Positions 36,137-46,692 of a stretch of DNA of 64,000 nucleotides are shown piece after piece. A model generated the notes under the pieces. That model searched no databases, was not told the origin of the DNA, and was given only the letters and a program-made list of their open reading frames with translations. Both the position numbers and the translations under genes were made by a program. Every line of letters starts with the position of its first letter. Position 1 is the first letter of the stretch. Origin of the DNA: Planktothrix rubescens CCAP 1459/22 (GTDB taxonomy: Bacteria; Cyanobacteriota; Cyanobacteriia; Cyanobacteriales; Microcoleaceae); assembly GCA_904830895.1 (NCBI GenBank), contig LR882958.1, positions 2,598,001-2,662,000 of the forward strand, in the 5' to 3' direction.

Positions 36137-38986
36137 CTATTCATCTTTCACCGTTTCAACGGTAATAATATCATCCCCCTCTGCTGTTTTAGAAGTGTTT
36201 AATATCACAGGTTGAATATCAATTTCCAACGGATCAGATGTTATTTTTCTCATGGGTTGAACATTCATGATTAACGGTTCTTCTTTTAGTTTAGGAATCA
36301 AAGGTTGATGATTAAACACTAATTTGTCATCTACATGATCCACATAAATTGTATCTCCCGTTATGAATTTTTGTTCTAATAATAAATTAGCAATATGGTT
36401 TTCTACTTCCCGTTGAATTGCTCGTTTTAACGGTCTAGCCCCATAGACTGGATCATAACCAATATCCGCTAAATAATCTAAGGTTGCTGGTGATAATTCA
36501 ATAGATATTTTCTGATCCGATAATAACCTTTGAATCCGTTTAACTTGAATCGCAACAATATACCTTAATTCCCCTTTACTTAACGAATGGAATAGAATAA
36601 TATCATCCACACGATTTAAAAATTCCGGGCGAAAATGCGATCGCAAAGCCGTCATAACTCGCTTCTCCATTTCCCCATAACGGGACTCATCCCCCGCCAC
36701 ATCTAAAATATGTTCCCCCCCAATATTACTGGTCATTACAATTACGGTATTTCTAAAATCAACAGTCCTTCCTTGCGAGTCGGTAATTCGGCCATCATCT
36801 AATACCTGTAATAAGATATTAAACACATCGGGATGGGCTTTTTCCACTTCATCAAATAAAATCACCGAATAGGGATGGCGTCGCACCGCTTCCGATAGTT
36901 GACCGCCTTCGTCATATCCCACATAGCCCGGAGGCGCCCCGACTAGCCGGGAAACCGCGTGTTTTTCCATATATTCAGACATATCAATCCGAATAATCGA
37001 CTCCTCACTATCAAATAAAAACTCTGCTAACGCCTTCGCCAACTCGGTTTTTCCCACCCCCGTTGGCCCCATAAACAGGAAAGATCCAATCGGACGACCG
37101 GGATCTTTCATCCCCGCCCGCGCCCTTCTAATAGCAGCAGAAACGGCCGCCACTGCCTCCTGTTGCCCGATTACCCGTTGATGTAAATGACTCTCTAAGC
37201 GCAATAATTTTTGCCGTTCTGACTCCAATAAACGGTTAACAGGTATACCAGTCCATTTAGCAATAATCCCCGCGATATCGGCTTCTGTAACCTCCTCACG
37301 CAACATCGAAGAACCTTGAGATTGTAACTTAACTAATTCCGCTTCTTTGCCTTCCCGTTCTTGATGTAAAACTTCCAATTGACCATACTTTAATTGGGCG
37401 GCTTTGTTTAAATCATAGGCCCTTTCTGCCTGTTCAATTTGTACCCTTAATTCTTCTTCATCTTCCTTGAGTTTATTAATACTATCTAATAGGTGTTTTT
37501 CCCCTTGCCATTGGGAGGCGAGTTTTTCCTGTTTGGTTTTTAAACTCTCTATTTCTTCCTTAATTCTGCCTAAACGAAGGGCTACCCCGCCATCATTTCG
37601 GCGGTTACTTTCTCCCGTTCCTAAACTTTCTCCTTCTATGGATAATTTTTCCATTTCTAACTGCATTACCCGCCGATCAATTTGTTCTAATTCAACGGGT
37701 TTAGAAGTTATTTCCATTTTTAATTGGGCGGCGGCTTCATCGACAACATCAATGGCTTTATCTGGTAAAAAGCGATCGCTAATATAACGACTTGATAACA
37801 TTGCCGCGGCTACCAAAGCACTATCAGTAATTTTTACCCCATGATGGCGTTCATAACGATCTTTTAATCCTCTTAAAATTGATATGGTATCTTCAGGAGA
37901 AGGTTGATCGACATAAACTTGTTGAAACCGTCTTTCTAGGGCGGGATCTTTTTCAATATGTTTACGATATTCGTCCACAGTTGAAGCGCCAATACAACGC
38001 AATTCTCCCCGGGCTAACATTGGTTTTAATAAATTACTCGCATCCATTCCTGATGAACCGCCCCCGGAACCAGCGCCAACAACGGTATGTAATTCATCAA
38101 TAAATAATACAATTTGCCCTTCGGAATGGGTGACTTCTCTTAATACCGATCGCAGTCTTTCTTCAAATTCTCCCCGATATTTTGCCCCGGCAATTAAACT
38201 ACCCATATCTAGGGAAATTAACTGGCGATTTTTTAAGGATTCTGGCACATCTCCGTTCACAATTCTTTGAGCTAAACCTTCCGCAATGGCGGTTTTTCCT
38301 ACTCCTGGTTCGCCAATTAAAACCGGATTATTTTTAGTTCTGCGAGATAAACAACTGACCACCCGACGGACTTCTTCATCCCGACCGATCACCGGATCAA
38401 GTTTTCCAGCTTTAGCGAGTTCTGTTAAGTCTTTACCATATTTTTTTAAGGCTTCATAACTGGTTTCTGGGCTTTGGGTTTCGACTTTTGAACTACCTCG
38501 AATCGCTTTAATCGCTTCTTCTAGTTTGGGACGTATGGAGGGTGCACTTGATGGGCGATCATAACCCGGACGTCCGGGGCGTTGACTGGTAGGTTGTTCT
38601 CCGGCTAAGAGTTTACGACCAATGCGGTCATCTTCTGAGAAAGCCAGGATTAAATGTTCTATGGAGATAAAACCATCTTGTAGGGTTTGACGAGCTTCTT
38701 CTGCCTTATCTAATAGGATATCAAGGCTTTGTCCCAAATATAAATGTTCAATGCGTCCAACTCTGGGTTGACGTTTGGTGAAGGCTTCCAACTGTTGGCC
38801 AAAAATATCCGTATCGACTCCCGCCCGACTCATGAGGTTAGTGGCGAGTCCATTTTGTTCCAGTAGGGCGGTGATCAGATGTTCGACTTCTAAATTCTGA
38901 TTTTGAAAACGACGCGCCACATCCTGGGATTTAACCACGGCTTCCCAGGCTTTATCTGTAAATTTTGTCGGATCGGTCGGTTGCAT
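36137..38986 (-). CDS. clpB: ClpB disaggregase with an extended C-terminus
   Basis: 949 residues. N-terminal double Clp repeat, first AAA+ module with Walker [14 protein letters not shown] (about 220), a coiled-coil middle domain (about 410-530), and a second AAA+ module with [14 protein letters not shown] (about 640). ClpB works with DnaK to dissolve protein aggregates after heat stress. The family normally ends shortly after the small domain at about residue 880; here about 60 further residues follow ([19 protein letters not shown] ...), rich in I, P and D. The gene lies beside htpG-containing units, so two stress chaperones are neighbours, though not in one operon. Its stop is 7 bp from the repeat at 36001. 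Confidence 0.95.
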   Translation of the reverse strand: MQPTDPTKFTDKAWEAVVKSQDVARRFQNQNLEVEHLITALLEQNGLATNLMSRAGVDTDIFGQQLEAFTKRQPRVGRIEHLYLGQSLDILLDKAEEARQTLQDGFISIEHLILAFSEDDRIGRKLLAGEQPTSQRPGRPGYDRPSSAPSIRPKLEEAIKAIRGSSKVETQSPETSYEALKKYGKDLTELAKAGKLDPVIGRDEEVRRVVSCLSRRTKNNPVLIGEPGVGKTAIAEGLAQRIVNGDVPESLKNRQLISLDMGSLIAGAKYRGEFEERLRSVLREVTHSEGQIVLFIDELHTVVGAGSGGGSSGMDASNLLKPMLARGELRCIGASTVDEYRKHIEKDPALERRFQQVYVDQPSPEDTISILRGLKDRYERHHGVKITDSALVAAAMLSSRYISDRFLPDKAIDVVDEAAAQLKMEITSKPVELEQIDRRVMQLEMEKLSIEGESLGTGESNRRNDGGVALRLGRIKEEIESLKTKQEKLASQWQGEKHLLDSINKLKEDEEELRVQIEQAERAYDLNKAAQLKYGQLEVLHQEREGKEAELVKLQSQGSSMLREEVTEADIAGIIAKWTGIPVNRLLESERQKLLRLESHLHQRVIGQQEAVAAVSAAIRRARAGMKDPGRPIGSFLFMGPTGVGKTELAKALAEFLFDSEESIIRIDMSEYMEKHAVSRLVGAPPGYVGYDEGGQLSEAVRRHPYSVILFDEVEKAHPDVFNILLQVLDDGRITDSQGRTVDFRNTVIVMTSNIGGEHILDVAGDESRYGEMEKRVMTALRSHFRPEFLNRVDDIILFHSLSKGELRYIVAIQVKRIQRLLSDQKISIELSPATLDYLADIGYDPVYGARPLKRAIQREVENHIANLLLEQKFITGDTIYVDHVDDKLVFNHQPLIPKLKEEPLIMNVQPMRKITSDPLEIDIQPVILNTSKTAEGDDIITVETVKDE

Positions 38987-39197
38987 CGTTCAGGTTGTCA
39001 ATAAAGGGTAAAAATAACCAACAATATACTGCCCCTATTGTAACTATATCTGGGCGCAACCCGTTAATTCATTTTAAATGAAGGACAGTTATCTATTAAA
39101 TGGGGACGTAAACTTAAAAACAAAGGTAATGCTATAATCACAGTTTAAATAAACAACAACTTACCGATATAGCGGGAGTCTCCAAGGGGGAAAAAAG

Positions 39198-39596
39198 ATG
39201 AGCTTAGATAATACAAAAATAGAAATAACTGTTTCTTCAGAATGGGCTGAACAATTCAATCAATTATCCCTAGAAACTGGACATTCCTTAGAAGAATTAA
39301 TTCAAGAAGCGATTGGTCAGTATTTAGATAAAACCAGAGTATTTTTGAGTAGTCAGTCGGTTGATTTGGAATATTTTAATCTCCAAAAAGAATTATTGAA
39401 TTTACAGGAAAAAGTCGAATCTTTAAAACCATTATTAAATCAAGTTGCTAAATTAGAAGCCAAAATAGTCGCATTGGAAAAAATAGTTATCCCTGAACTT
39501 TCTATTTCCCCTAGTTCTACTTTTTCCAAATTTTTAGCTGATGATAATGATCAAGATGAACCGGATGAAATTCTGACGGATTTTTTAGTGGATTAG
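39198..39596 (+). CDS. Small ribbon-helix-helix-like protein with a coiled coil
   Basis: 132 residues. Residues about 7-45 (IEITVSSEWAEQFNQLSLE and the following helix) look like a ribbon-helix-helix DNA-binding domain. Residues about 62-96 (LLNLQEKVESLKPLLNQV ...) form a clear coiled coil, and the tail is acidic (DDNDQDEPDEIL). A strong purine-rich AAGGGGGAAAAAAG precedes the ATG. Function unknown; a regulator or antitoxin without a visible toxin is possible. It is divergent from clpB. Confidence 0.55.
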   Translation: MSLDNTKIEITVSSEWAEQFNQLSLETGHSLEELIQEAIGQYLDKTRVFLSSQSVDLEYFNLQKELLNLQEKVESLKPLLNQVAKLEAKIVALEKIVIPELSISPSSTFSKFLADDNDQDEPDEILTDFLVD

Positions 39597-39598
39597 TT

Positions 39599-39612
39599 AG
39601 CCCTTTAGGGCT
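39599..39612. terminator. Short hairpin between convergent genes
   Basis: AGCCCTTTAGGGCT is a perfect short palindrome placed between the stop of the RHH-like gene and the stop of the DALR-domain gene. It could serve both strands; no U-tract follows, so a terminator role is inferred from position. Confidence 0.4.
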
Positions 39613-39614
39613 TA

Positions 39615-40439
39615 CTAGAGGTCTAGGGGAGCCATAATTCCTAGTTTTTCTTCTAATAAAATTTTAAGGAGAAATTGGGTAATAAAAACCAAACCTAGTC
39701 TAGCTTGAGCTAACTCAGTTTTGCCTTGTTTGACTTCTCCCCAGATTTGACAATAACGATAAAATTGTTGAAAACTTTGGCTAAATTGATCGGCAATTTT
39801 GAGCCATTTTTGAGGACTAGCAGAACAGAATAGAATATCAACCAGATTCACAGATTCGGTTAGTAGCTGATATTCATAACTTTGGGTAAATTGTAGTTTT
39901 TCCTGGGGATTTAACCAGGGAATTGGGGGAGAATGGGGACTAATTTTTAAGGGTAATGTAGAAATTAGGTTAGATGCTTCTAAGGTAATTAACTGATCGC
40001 GATCGCCCAGACGCAATAAGGAACAACAGCGAGCATGACTATATTGAATCCCAAATAGATCGGGCAGAATTTGCCGATCCTGAATTGGAGTGGATATCCA
40101 GGGATATCGGATCATTTGTTCTAACCAAGCGGCAATTCCGAGATCGGTGAACTCAAACTGCAACATCCCCGAAGGTAATACCTGAATTGTGACATCCGGC
40201 GGGAATTTACCTAATTCTGGGTTGAGGGTTTGGAACTTCAGACCGATGGACGTGGCCAAATCCAAAGGGGATTGATGCAAACGGGAAGCTAATTTCATGG
40301 CGATCGCCGATCCATAGATTACGCCAGTTTGATTTTTAATCCGATTTACGGGAATTTCCTGAGAGTCAGCCGTATCAATTCCTAAACAACCCAAGGTTTT
40401 TCCCAGTTGTGCCCTTAACCTACCTGCTAGAGTTAGCAT
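39615..40439 (-). CDS. DALR anticodon-binding domain protein
   Basis: 274 residues. The C-terminal helical part (YEYQLLTESVNLVDILFCSA ... QARLGLVFITQFLLKILLE) resembles the DALR anticodon-binding domain at the end of arginyl-tRNA synthetases, while no synthetase core is present. Similar stand-alone proteins occur in cyanobacteria, with unknown function. The N-terminus is a small alpha-beta region. Its 5' end is 54 bp from the group II intron, so promoter elements may be affected. Confidence 0.6.
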   Translation of the reverse strand: MLTLAGRLRAQLGKTLGCLGIDTADSQEIPVNRIKNQTGVIYGSAIAMKLASRLHQSPLDLATSIGLKFQTLNPELGKFPPDVTIQVLPSGMLQFEFTDLGIAAWLEQMIRYPWISTPIQDRQILPDLFGIQYSHARCCSLLRLGDRDQLITLEASNLISTLPLKISPHSPPIPWLNPQEKLQFTQSYEYQLLTESVNLVDILFCSASPQKWLKIADQFSQSFQQFYRYCQIWGEVKQGKTELAQARLGLVFITQFLLKILLEEKLGIMAPLDL

Positions 40440-40493
40440 GAGTGATCAAACGACCTTGCCAAGTTACTCAAATCTGATATTATTAGTAGATTG

Positions 40494-43073
40494 GTGCGAG
40501 ACGTTCCTGTCGAAGTTAGGGTTAAACCCCGAAACGTAAGCAGGGAGATAGGTATAGACAATTGGTAAATGGAGTTAAATCCATCAATAAACCCAATCAA
40601 GCCCGTCTTAACTTTGAAAATGTGACCTTAAAGGAAGGTCAATCTCGGAGTCAATGGTGCGGCTTCGGTGAACCTTAAAAAAAGTACGGTAGCCAATTCC
40701 AAAGAGATTCGGCAATACCCACAGAGCCAGACTGATTATCAAAACTCTGAAGCTGGGTATAACGGGAAATCGGGTATAAGTCAAATGCCTAAGTAGTTCT
40801 CTAGCCAATTGCCCAAGTTTAATGTAAATGAACATCCGGCTTGAACTGTCGTAATGATTATGTAGTGAAATTGACTTGATTACACTGCGTTCAAAAGAAC
40901 AAGGGGAAAAGATAGAAGTCTTTCTAAACTTCTATAAAAGGTAGGGTTTTTAATCTAAACCTTACTAAGACTCCCAAAAAGTACCCCGGCAGACAGGATG
41001 AAGCTAAAGGCAATAATCCCATTTTCAAGGAACGTTAAAACCCCTCATATACCCTACAGTGGTCGAATACTGTCAGGTAGCCACAAATCTAAGGCGGATG
41101 TTATGAGGGCGAGAGATGGAGTCAGAAGCTAATGCCTAGATGTAATGTTTAGGATACGCCGATAGATTCCGGTCAAGTTGTTAGGTAAGGTTGATACTAG
41201 CAGTACAAACGGTGAAAACGAGTTTTAAGACTACGGAAGCATGGAATACAATTAACTGGGCGAAAGTTCAACGAAAAGTATTCAAGCTGCAAAAGCGAAT
41301 TTACCAGGCATCATTATCGGGACAAAATGCGAAAGCTCGGAAGCTCCAAAAACTTCTAGTTAAGTCATATTACGCCAAACTCTTAGCAGTAAGAAGGGTT
41401 GCGCAAGACAACCAAGGCAAGAGAACAGCCGGGGTTGATGGAGTCAAATCCATCCCACCCAAAGAACGGCTAGAACTTGTCGAAAATCTTAAATACCAAA
41501 AGGCGAAACCACTCAGAAGGAAATGGATACCCAAATCCAACGGTGAGGAAAGACCTCTAGGAATCCCAACTATAAACGACAGAGTTAGGCAAGCCTTGGT
41601 TAAGTCTGCATTAGAGCCACAATGGGAAGCCAGATTTGAGGGTACAAGCTACGGTTTTAGACCTGGACGCTCTGCCCACGACGCAATGTCAAGAATCTTC
41701 CAAAGCATCAACAAAGGTGAATATTTCATCCTAGATGCTGACATCTCAAAGTGTTTTGACCAAATTAACCATGATTATCTACTGTCTAAAATTGATTGTC
41801 CATCAACAATGAAAGCTCAAATCAGACAATGGTTAAAAGCTGGAGTTATGGATAACGGCATATTTAGCGCAACAGAGGAAGGCACTCCACAAGGAGGTGT
41901 CATTAGTCCCTTACTTGCAAACATCGCACTGGATGGAATGAGCAGTCTAGTTAGTAGCTTGTTTCCAATGAAAACGAGCAACAACAAAAACTATGCAACG
42001 CTCATTAGATATGCAGATGACTTTGTGGTTATTAGTCCACAATTAGAGGTCATTCAACAGTGCCAGGTTGCTATCGAAGAATGGTTAAAACCTGTAGGGT
42101 TGGAACTGAAACCAGCCAAAACCCGTATATGCCACACACTGAAAGAAATTGAAGTAAAAGGCGAAAAGGTAGCACCAGGATTCGACTTCCTAGGTTGGAA
42201 CTTCCGACAATACCCAGTGGGAAAACACCATTCAGGGAAAACAGGAAGTAAAAATTCAAAAATATTAGGATTCAAACTTCTAATAAAACCTAGTAAGAAA
42301 GCAATTAAAGCTCACGCGGATAAGGTAAAAGAAGTGATTAAAACCCACAAAACTGCACCCCAATACGCATTAATCAAACGCCTAAATCCGATAATTAAAG
42401 GATGGTGCAATTACCATTCCAAAGTCGTTTCCAAGAAAATATTTTCTTCCATGGATGACACGACCTGGCAGAGATTAAGAGCATGGACAGTCAGCAGATG
42501 CAGTAAAGCAAGTTACGGGAAACTGAAGAAATACTTCAGAAATAATGGTAATAAAGCATGGAGTTTTGAAACCAAAGATGGTTTTAGATTAATAACCCAC
42601 GCCGAAACACCTATCATCCGCCACGTAACGGTAAAGCCTGAAGCATCACCCTATGACGGAAACTGGACATACTGGAATACGAGGAAAGGAACATCTTTCG
42701 ATGTACCTAAACGAGTAGCTACTTTGCTTAAAAAGCAAAAAGGTAAGTGTACCTTTTGTGGGCAATATTTCACCCCAGAAGACATTGCAGAAATCGACCA
42801 TATCATCCCTACGTCTTTAGGCGGAAAAGATGAATATAAGAACCTGCAATTGTTACACCGCCATTGTCACGATTCTAAAACGGCAACCGATGGCTCCTAC
42901 GAAACAATGGACATAAGTATTACTTATGTATTATAATTGTAATATAGGGGTCAAAGGAAAACCTGTTGCTCTAATGACAATAGTTCAACTTGATTAGGAG
43001 CCGTGTGCGGTGAAAGTCGCAAGCACGGTTTTGTATGGGAGTTGGGGGCTGTAAAGCCTCCTTCGACCCCTAC
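40494..43073 (+). mobile_element. Group II intron 1 (2580 bp), intergenic
   Basis: 5' end GTGCGAG at 40494, the group II consensus. Domains I-IV extend to about 41190 and contain the reading frame for the maturase. Domain V is at 42998-43032 (GAGCCGTGTGCGG ... GCACGGTTTT), followed by a domain VI hairpin and a 3' end at CCCCTAC. Boundaries are inferred from consensus and could be off by a base or two. Flanks join as TAGATTG/TGGTTAAG with no ORF, so it sits between the DALR gene and the Crp-like gene. Confidence 0.88.
41191..42936 (+). CDS. ltrA: Intron 1 reverse transcriptase/maturase with HNH endonuclease
   Basis: 581 residues, TTG start at 41191. RT domains include GIPTINDRVRQALVKSALEP, GFRPGRSAHDA, FILDADISKCFDQI, GTPQGGVISPLLANI and the catalytic YADD at 274-277. 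The maturase domain X shows LIKRLNPIIKGWCNYH. The C-terminus is an HNH nuclease: CTFCGQYF, EIDHIIPTSLGGKDEY, LLHRHCHDSKT. All catalytic residues are present, so splicing and retrohoming seem possible. It is about 60% like the intron 2 protein by eye, so the introns are relatives and not recent copies. Confidence 0.95.
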   Translation: MILAVQTVKTSFKTTEAWNTINWAKVQRKVFKLQKRIYQASLSGQNAKARKLQKLLVKSYYAKLLAVRRVAQDNQGKRTAGVDGVKSIPPKERLELVENLKYQKAKPLRRKWIPKSNGEERPLGIPTINDRVRQALVKSALEPQWEARFEGTSYGFRPGRSAHDAMSRIFQSINKGEYFILDADISKCFDQINHDYLLSKIDCPSTMKAQIRQWLKAGVMDNGIFSATEEGTPQGGVISPLLANIALDGMSSLVSSLFPMKTSNNKNYATLIRYADDFVVISPQLEVIQQCQVAIEEWLKPVGLELKPAKTRICHTLKEIEVKGEKVAPGFDFLGWNFRQYPVGKHHSGKTGSKNSKILGFKLLIKPSKKAIKAHADKVKEVIKTHKTAPQYALIKRLNPIIKGWCNYHSKVVSKKIFSSMDDTTWQRLRAWTVSRCSKASYGKLKKYFRNNGNKAWSFETKDGFRLITHAETPIIRHVTVKPEASPYDGNWTYWNTRKGTSFDVPKRVATLLKKQKGKCTFCGQYFTPEDIAEIDHIIPTSLGGKDEYKNLQLLHRHCHDSKTATDGSYETMDISITYVL

Positions 43074-43278
43074 TGGTTAAGGCATTACCAAAATTTTTTG
43101 AAATTTATTTTTGAAAAGAATTGATTATTGATTCCCAAAGGGATGTGTTTTTTGCTACATTGGTTAAGATGTCTTAAGCCCATATACTTCAAGTCTAAAA
43201 CACACTGTTCAACCTCTAGGTGTCTTAATATTCCTCCTGCCTTTGATTGTGATTGAAAAATTTTAATGAGCCGATCTA

Positions 43279-44040
43279 ATGATGCAGTCTTCCCCGATTC
43301 CGACCGATTCTAACCGACCGTTTTTAACCTGGCAACGGATTACTGACTGGGCGCAGGAACATTACCGTTGTCGAAGTTTCAGTAAAGATGAGCGGATTCC
43401 AGCCCGTCCGGGGTTACTTTATTTAGTGCAACGGGGTACCGTCCGGTTAGTGGGTAGCGCCGAACTAAAATATGCCGAGAGTAAACCCAAATCCAGACCG
43501 CGTAATCGCAAATTAGACCAAGCCTTTTTGGGTTTTGTCGGTGCGGGTCAACCCTTTGAATTAATTGCCCAGTCGCCCTTTAGCCTGCAAGCCTATAGCC
43601 ACGCCGATGATACAACGGTTTTATGGATGTATTGGCATGACTTGGATAACTGGCCCCATTTTCGTCGGGAAGTCCTCGATGCTTTCCGGTATCAACATCA
43701 ACGGAAATTACTGTGGTTAAGTATATTGGGTCAACGACGTACCATTGACCGACTTCTAGGATTTTTGACCTTACTGATTGAAGAACACGGCGAGTATTAT
43801 ACCAGTGGTGACAGGGAAGATGGGTTTAAGGGTTATCGTCTCCCTTGGTCATTAACTCATTCTCAAATTGGTAGTGCGATCGGGACTACACGGGTTACTG
43901 TAACCCGGCTGATGGGGAAACTCCGTCAACAAAACCTGATTTATACTCAGGATGATAACTTCATCTGTATTCCCGTTGACCCGGAAACCCAGAATCAAAC
44001 CTCAGATTTAACAGCAGAATCAGGCTTTGAGGAAGAATAA
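43279..44040 (+). CDS. Crp/Fnr-family transcription regulator
   Basis: 253 residues. N-terminal cyclic-nucleotide-type beta barrel (RPGLLYLVQRGTVRLVG, FVGAGQPFELI), a long dimer helix (FRREVLDAFRYQHQRKLLWL) and a C-terminal winged helix-turn-helix: LTHSQIGSAIGTTRVTVTRLMGKLRQQNLI. The ligand-binding phosphate cassette of CRP is not apparent, so the effector is unknown. The inserted stretch with KPKSRPRNRKLDQ is unusual. Upstream 205 bp after the intron show no recognisable site. The ATG at 43282 is an equal alternative start. Confidence 0.85.
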   Translation: MMQSSPIPTDSNRPFLTWQRITDWAQEHYRCRSFSKDERIPARPGLLYLVQRGTVRLVGSAELKYAESKPKSRPRNRKLDQAFLGFVGAGQPFELIAQSPFSLQAYSHADDTTVLWMYWHDLDNWPHFRREVLDAFRYQHQRKLLWLSILGQRRTIDRLLGFLTLLIEEHGEYYTSGDREDGFKGYRLPWSLTHSQIGSAIGTTRVTVTRLMGKLRQQNLIYTQDDNFICIPVDPETQNQTSDLTAESGFEEE

Positions 44041-44057
44041 TAATCAGTCATCAGTGT

Positions 44058-44081
44058 AGAGACGTGCCATGGCGCGTCTCT
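44058..44081. terminator. Palindromic hairpin between convergent genes
   Basis: AGAGACGTGCCATGGCGCGTCTCT is a 24-bp near-perfect inverted repeat between the Crp-like gene and hmpF. It probably ends transcription from both sides; it also resembles small mobile palindromes of cyanobacteria. Confidence 0.5.
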
Positions 44082-44089
44082 GTTAACTG

Positions 44090-45829
44090 TTAACTGATCA
44101 CTGATAAAACTTGCCGTAACTGTTCTGTTGTCTGGGTTTGATTCTGGGAGATTTCGAGCAACTGATTCAATTCAGTTGTGGTTTGTTCTAACTGTTGGCG
44201 AACTTGATTCCAGGAATCTTGAACTGGTTGTAACATTTCCTGATACAAACTGATCCGGCCCCAAAGTTCTGCTACCATCCGTTGCTGTTCGATCCAACTT
44301 TGTTCAGTCGTTTCTAACTGTTGGCGGGTTTGTTCGGTGGTGTTGGTGCGAGTATTAAGATCGGTTTGCCGTTGTTCAAAGCCCGAACTGATTTGTTGAA
44401 TTTCGGTTTCCAAAGTTTGGAGTTGCTGTTTTTGTTCCTGTTGTTGGGTTTCCAAACTAGCAATCACCAATTTAAAATTACTGGCTCCTCCAGGGTTTAC
44501 AGGCGGTAGACCTTGGCGACGGAGTAAAACCGCTTGATATTGGGTTTTATGTTCCTCCCGTTCTTTGAGGGTGCGACGCTGACCCACTAAGGTTTCATTC
44601 AGCATTTGATAGGCGTCTTGTTCATCGGTTAATTCCGTTTGTAAATTTTCCCGTTCGGAATCACTGATGGTTTTGAGTTTTTCCTGGATTTCCTTAATAT
44701 CTTCGAGCTTGTATTTGAGTTCCTCCTCCTGTTCTCCCACCATCCGAAACCAGCGATCCCACTCTTTTTCCAGTTGTTTAACTTCGGTTTTTAATTGTTC
44801 CAATGACATCGCTTCTAAGGCTTGAACATCTACCTTGACACTGACAGTAACCGGATCACTTTCAGATTGACGGGAGGCTAAATTTTGTAACTGTTCTAAT
44901 AGGGTTTGACGGTTTTGGATCAGGGTTTTTAAGGTTTGGGCATAGTCCTGTTTGGTTTGAAGTAACTGTTGTTCACCGACTAACTCCGCTCGGTTTTGGG
45001 TTAAAGTATCCTGAGCTTGTTGCCATTGTTGCCATTGCTGTTCAATGTCTGTGGTTGTACTATCTACGGTTTGTTGAAGTTGTTCTGCTTCTAAACGTTG
45101 TGACCGTAAACGTTGGCGATGTTGTTCTAGCCCATTCAGAGCAATAGCCACCTGTTCCCGGGAGCGATCCAGTTGTGTTTGTAGGGGCGAAATCGAAATG
45201 GGGTTAGACAGTTGATTCAGTAAATTCCCCAAGAGTGCCGACTGTTCCGTATTTAAGGAGGGAGACGACTTTAAGCTGGCCTGTTGTTCTTCAAGCTGTT
45301 GTCGTTGCTGTTGTAATGCGGCTCTAGTGGTTTCAATATCTTGACGGGCTTGGTCAATTTCAGAACGTAGACGTTTACTTTCATCCTTAGAGCGATCAAT
45401 TTCTTGACGCTGCTGTTCTAGTCGCTCTAATTCTCCCTCCAGTTGTTCCATTTGTTCCCGTCGGGCTTCCATTTCCATTTCCCGACGATTCAATTCCTGA
45501 CTTTGGTAAGTCAAAGACTCTTTCCACTGTTCGATTTCTTCCTGTTGGGTTTTGAATTTTTCTTGCAACCGAGAAAAATCCTGGAGAATTCCCACCAGTT
45601 GGCGTGCAGCTTCTTGAATGCGCTGTACCTGTTTACCCGTATTTAGATCGACTAAAACTAAAGTTCCATCCTTGAAATTAGTTGCATCTTCAGCGAGAAC
45701 GACCTCATCCCCGGATACGGCACTCCAATTGTTTTCACCTCGCTGACAAGCCAATAGCTTGAGTTCCGTCCTCCCGCCTCCTAGACCAAATTTGTTACTC
45801 TGCTTTTGTACTTCCGCTAAATAGAGCAT
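44090..45829 (-). CDS. hmpF: HmpF-like pilus motility protein
   Basis: 579 residues. A conserved N-terminal domain (MLYLAEVQKQSNKFGLGGG ... ELKLLACQRGENNW, then VLAEDA) is followed by almost continuous glutamine-rich coiled coil from about 85 to the end. That layout matches HmpF, which in filamentous cyanobacteria activates type IV pili for gliding and phototaxis and shows polar location. No membrane segment is present. It is monocistronic here; other hmp genes are not in the window. Confidence 0.75.
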   Translation of the reverse strand: MLYLAEVQKQSNKFGLGGGRTELKLLACQRGENNWSAVSGDEVVLAEDATNFKDGTLVLVDLNTGKQVQRIQEAARQLVGILQDFSRLQEKFKTQQEEIEQWKESLTYQSQELNRREMEMEARREQMEQLEGELERLEQQRQEIDRSKDESKRLRSEIDQARQDIETTRAALQQQRQQLEEQQASLKSSPSLNTEQSALLGNLLNQLSNPISISPLQTQLDRSREQVAIALNGLEQHRQRLRSQRLEAEQLQQTVDSTTTDIEQQWQQWQQAQDTLTQNRAELVGEQQLLQTKQDYAQTLKTLIQNRQTLLEQLQNLASRQSESDPVTVSVKVDVQALEAMSLEQLKTEVKQLEKEWDRWFRMVGEQEEELKYKLEDIKEIQEKLKTISDSERENLQTELTDEQDAYQMLNETLVGQRRTLKEREEHKTQYQAVLLRRQGLPPVNPGGASNFKLVIASLETQQQEQKQQLQTLETEIQQISSGFEQRQTDLNTRTNTTEQTRQQLETTEQSWIEQQRMVAELWGRISLYQEMLQPVQDSWNQVRQQLEQTTTELNQLLEISQNQTQTTEQLRQVLSVIS

Positions 45830-45928
45830 CGGCCCTTTATCCTCTTGAGGTGTTCAAGCATGATTTTGATTTACCTGTCCTAATCATAAAACCTTCAGGG
45901 AGTAGCAATTAACAGTTTATATTTTGTC

Positions 45929-46663
45929 CTATTCTACAGGCTCAATTCCAGCCGCGCGTAGTTGGGCTTTTAATCTTTCTGCCCGTTGATATTCCTGCTC
46001 GGCCCGTTGACGTTCCTGTTCAACCTTTTCTGTACCCCACAATAGCAAATTACCCTGTTCATCCCACCAGCGCAACCAATGGCCCTGACGGTTTTCGCGA
46101 GTTCCTTGCCAGGCTCCTAGAAACAGCTGCATTTCCGGTATCCAAAACCAGCCATGCTCATTGGCCGATTCCAGTCTATACCTTTGGATGTCACCGAAAC
46201 GATACAATTCTAAGCTCCCTGAGTTGGGTTCAAAAATTCCGTAATTGGGAACTTGCAAAATCTGTTCATAGAAAAAGAATTTCCCAGGGGGATAGGTTTC
46301 TTTAACTGAATATTCTCCCCCATCGGTATCGGACAAAAATTCTAAGACCAAGGCCGGAATTTCTCCCTGGAGTTGCGGGGTATAACTGCGAACCACTTCC
46401 CCCCGACTCACGGAAATCTGGGGAATATAGGCCCAGTCTGGGGCTTTTACGGCCATTTTGCCATTGATAGTGGCACAAATACCGTAGTTTGTTGGGGTGA
46501 GGGCTGTTTCTGGCAGTTTTCCGGCCAGTTGCAAACTTTCGGTTAGGGCCGCAGCCAGGGCGGGTTGATTGATATTATCCACAGGGTCATCGGGTAGCAA
46601 AAAATCATCTGGCAACTTTTCCCAAGTAATTGTGTAGGTGGGGGAGGTGGCTAACATGATCAT
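45929..46663 (-). CDS. Uma2-family (DUF820) protein with a charged tail
   Basis: 244 residues, possible second start at 46657. The core YIPQISVSRGEV...EIPALVLEFLSDTDGGEYSVKETYPPGKFFFYEQ is the restriction-endonuclease-like Uma2 fold with an E-x-K type site. Residues about 215-240 form a basic-acidic heptad helix (VEQERQRAEQEYQRAERLK), common in this subfamily. Uma2 genes are numerous in cyanobacteria and their role is unknown. Confidence 0.75.
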   Translation of the reverse strand: MIMLATSPTYTITWEKLPDDFLLPDDPVDNINQPALAAALTESLQLAGKLPETALTPTNYGICATINGKMAVKAPDWAYIPQISVSRGEVVRSYTPQLQGEIPALVLEFLSDTDGGEYSVKETYPPGKFFFYEQILQVPNYGIFEPNSGSLELYRFGDIQRYRLESANEHGWFWIPEMQLFLGAWQGTRENRQGHWLRWWDEQGNLLLWGTEKVEQERQRAEQEYQRAERLKAQLRAAGIEPVE

Positions 46664-46692
46664 GCGGGTAAGAGAAACTAATTTATATTATA

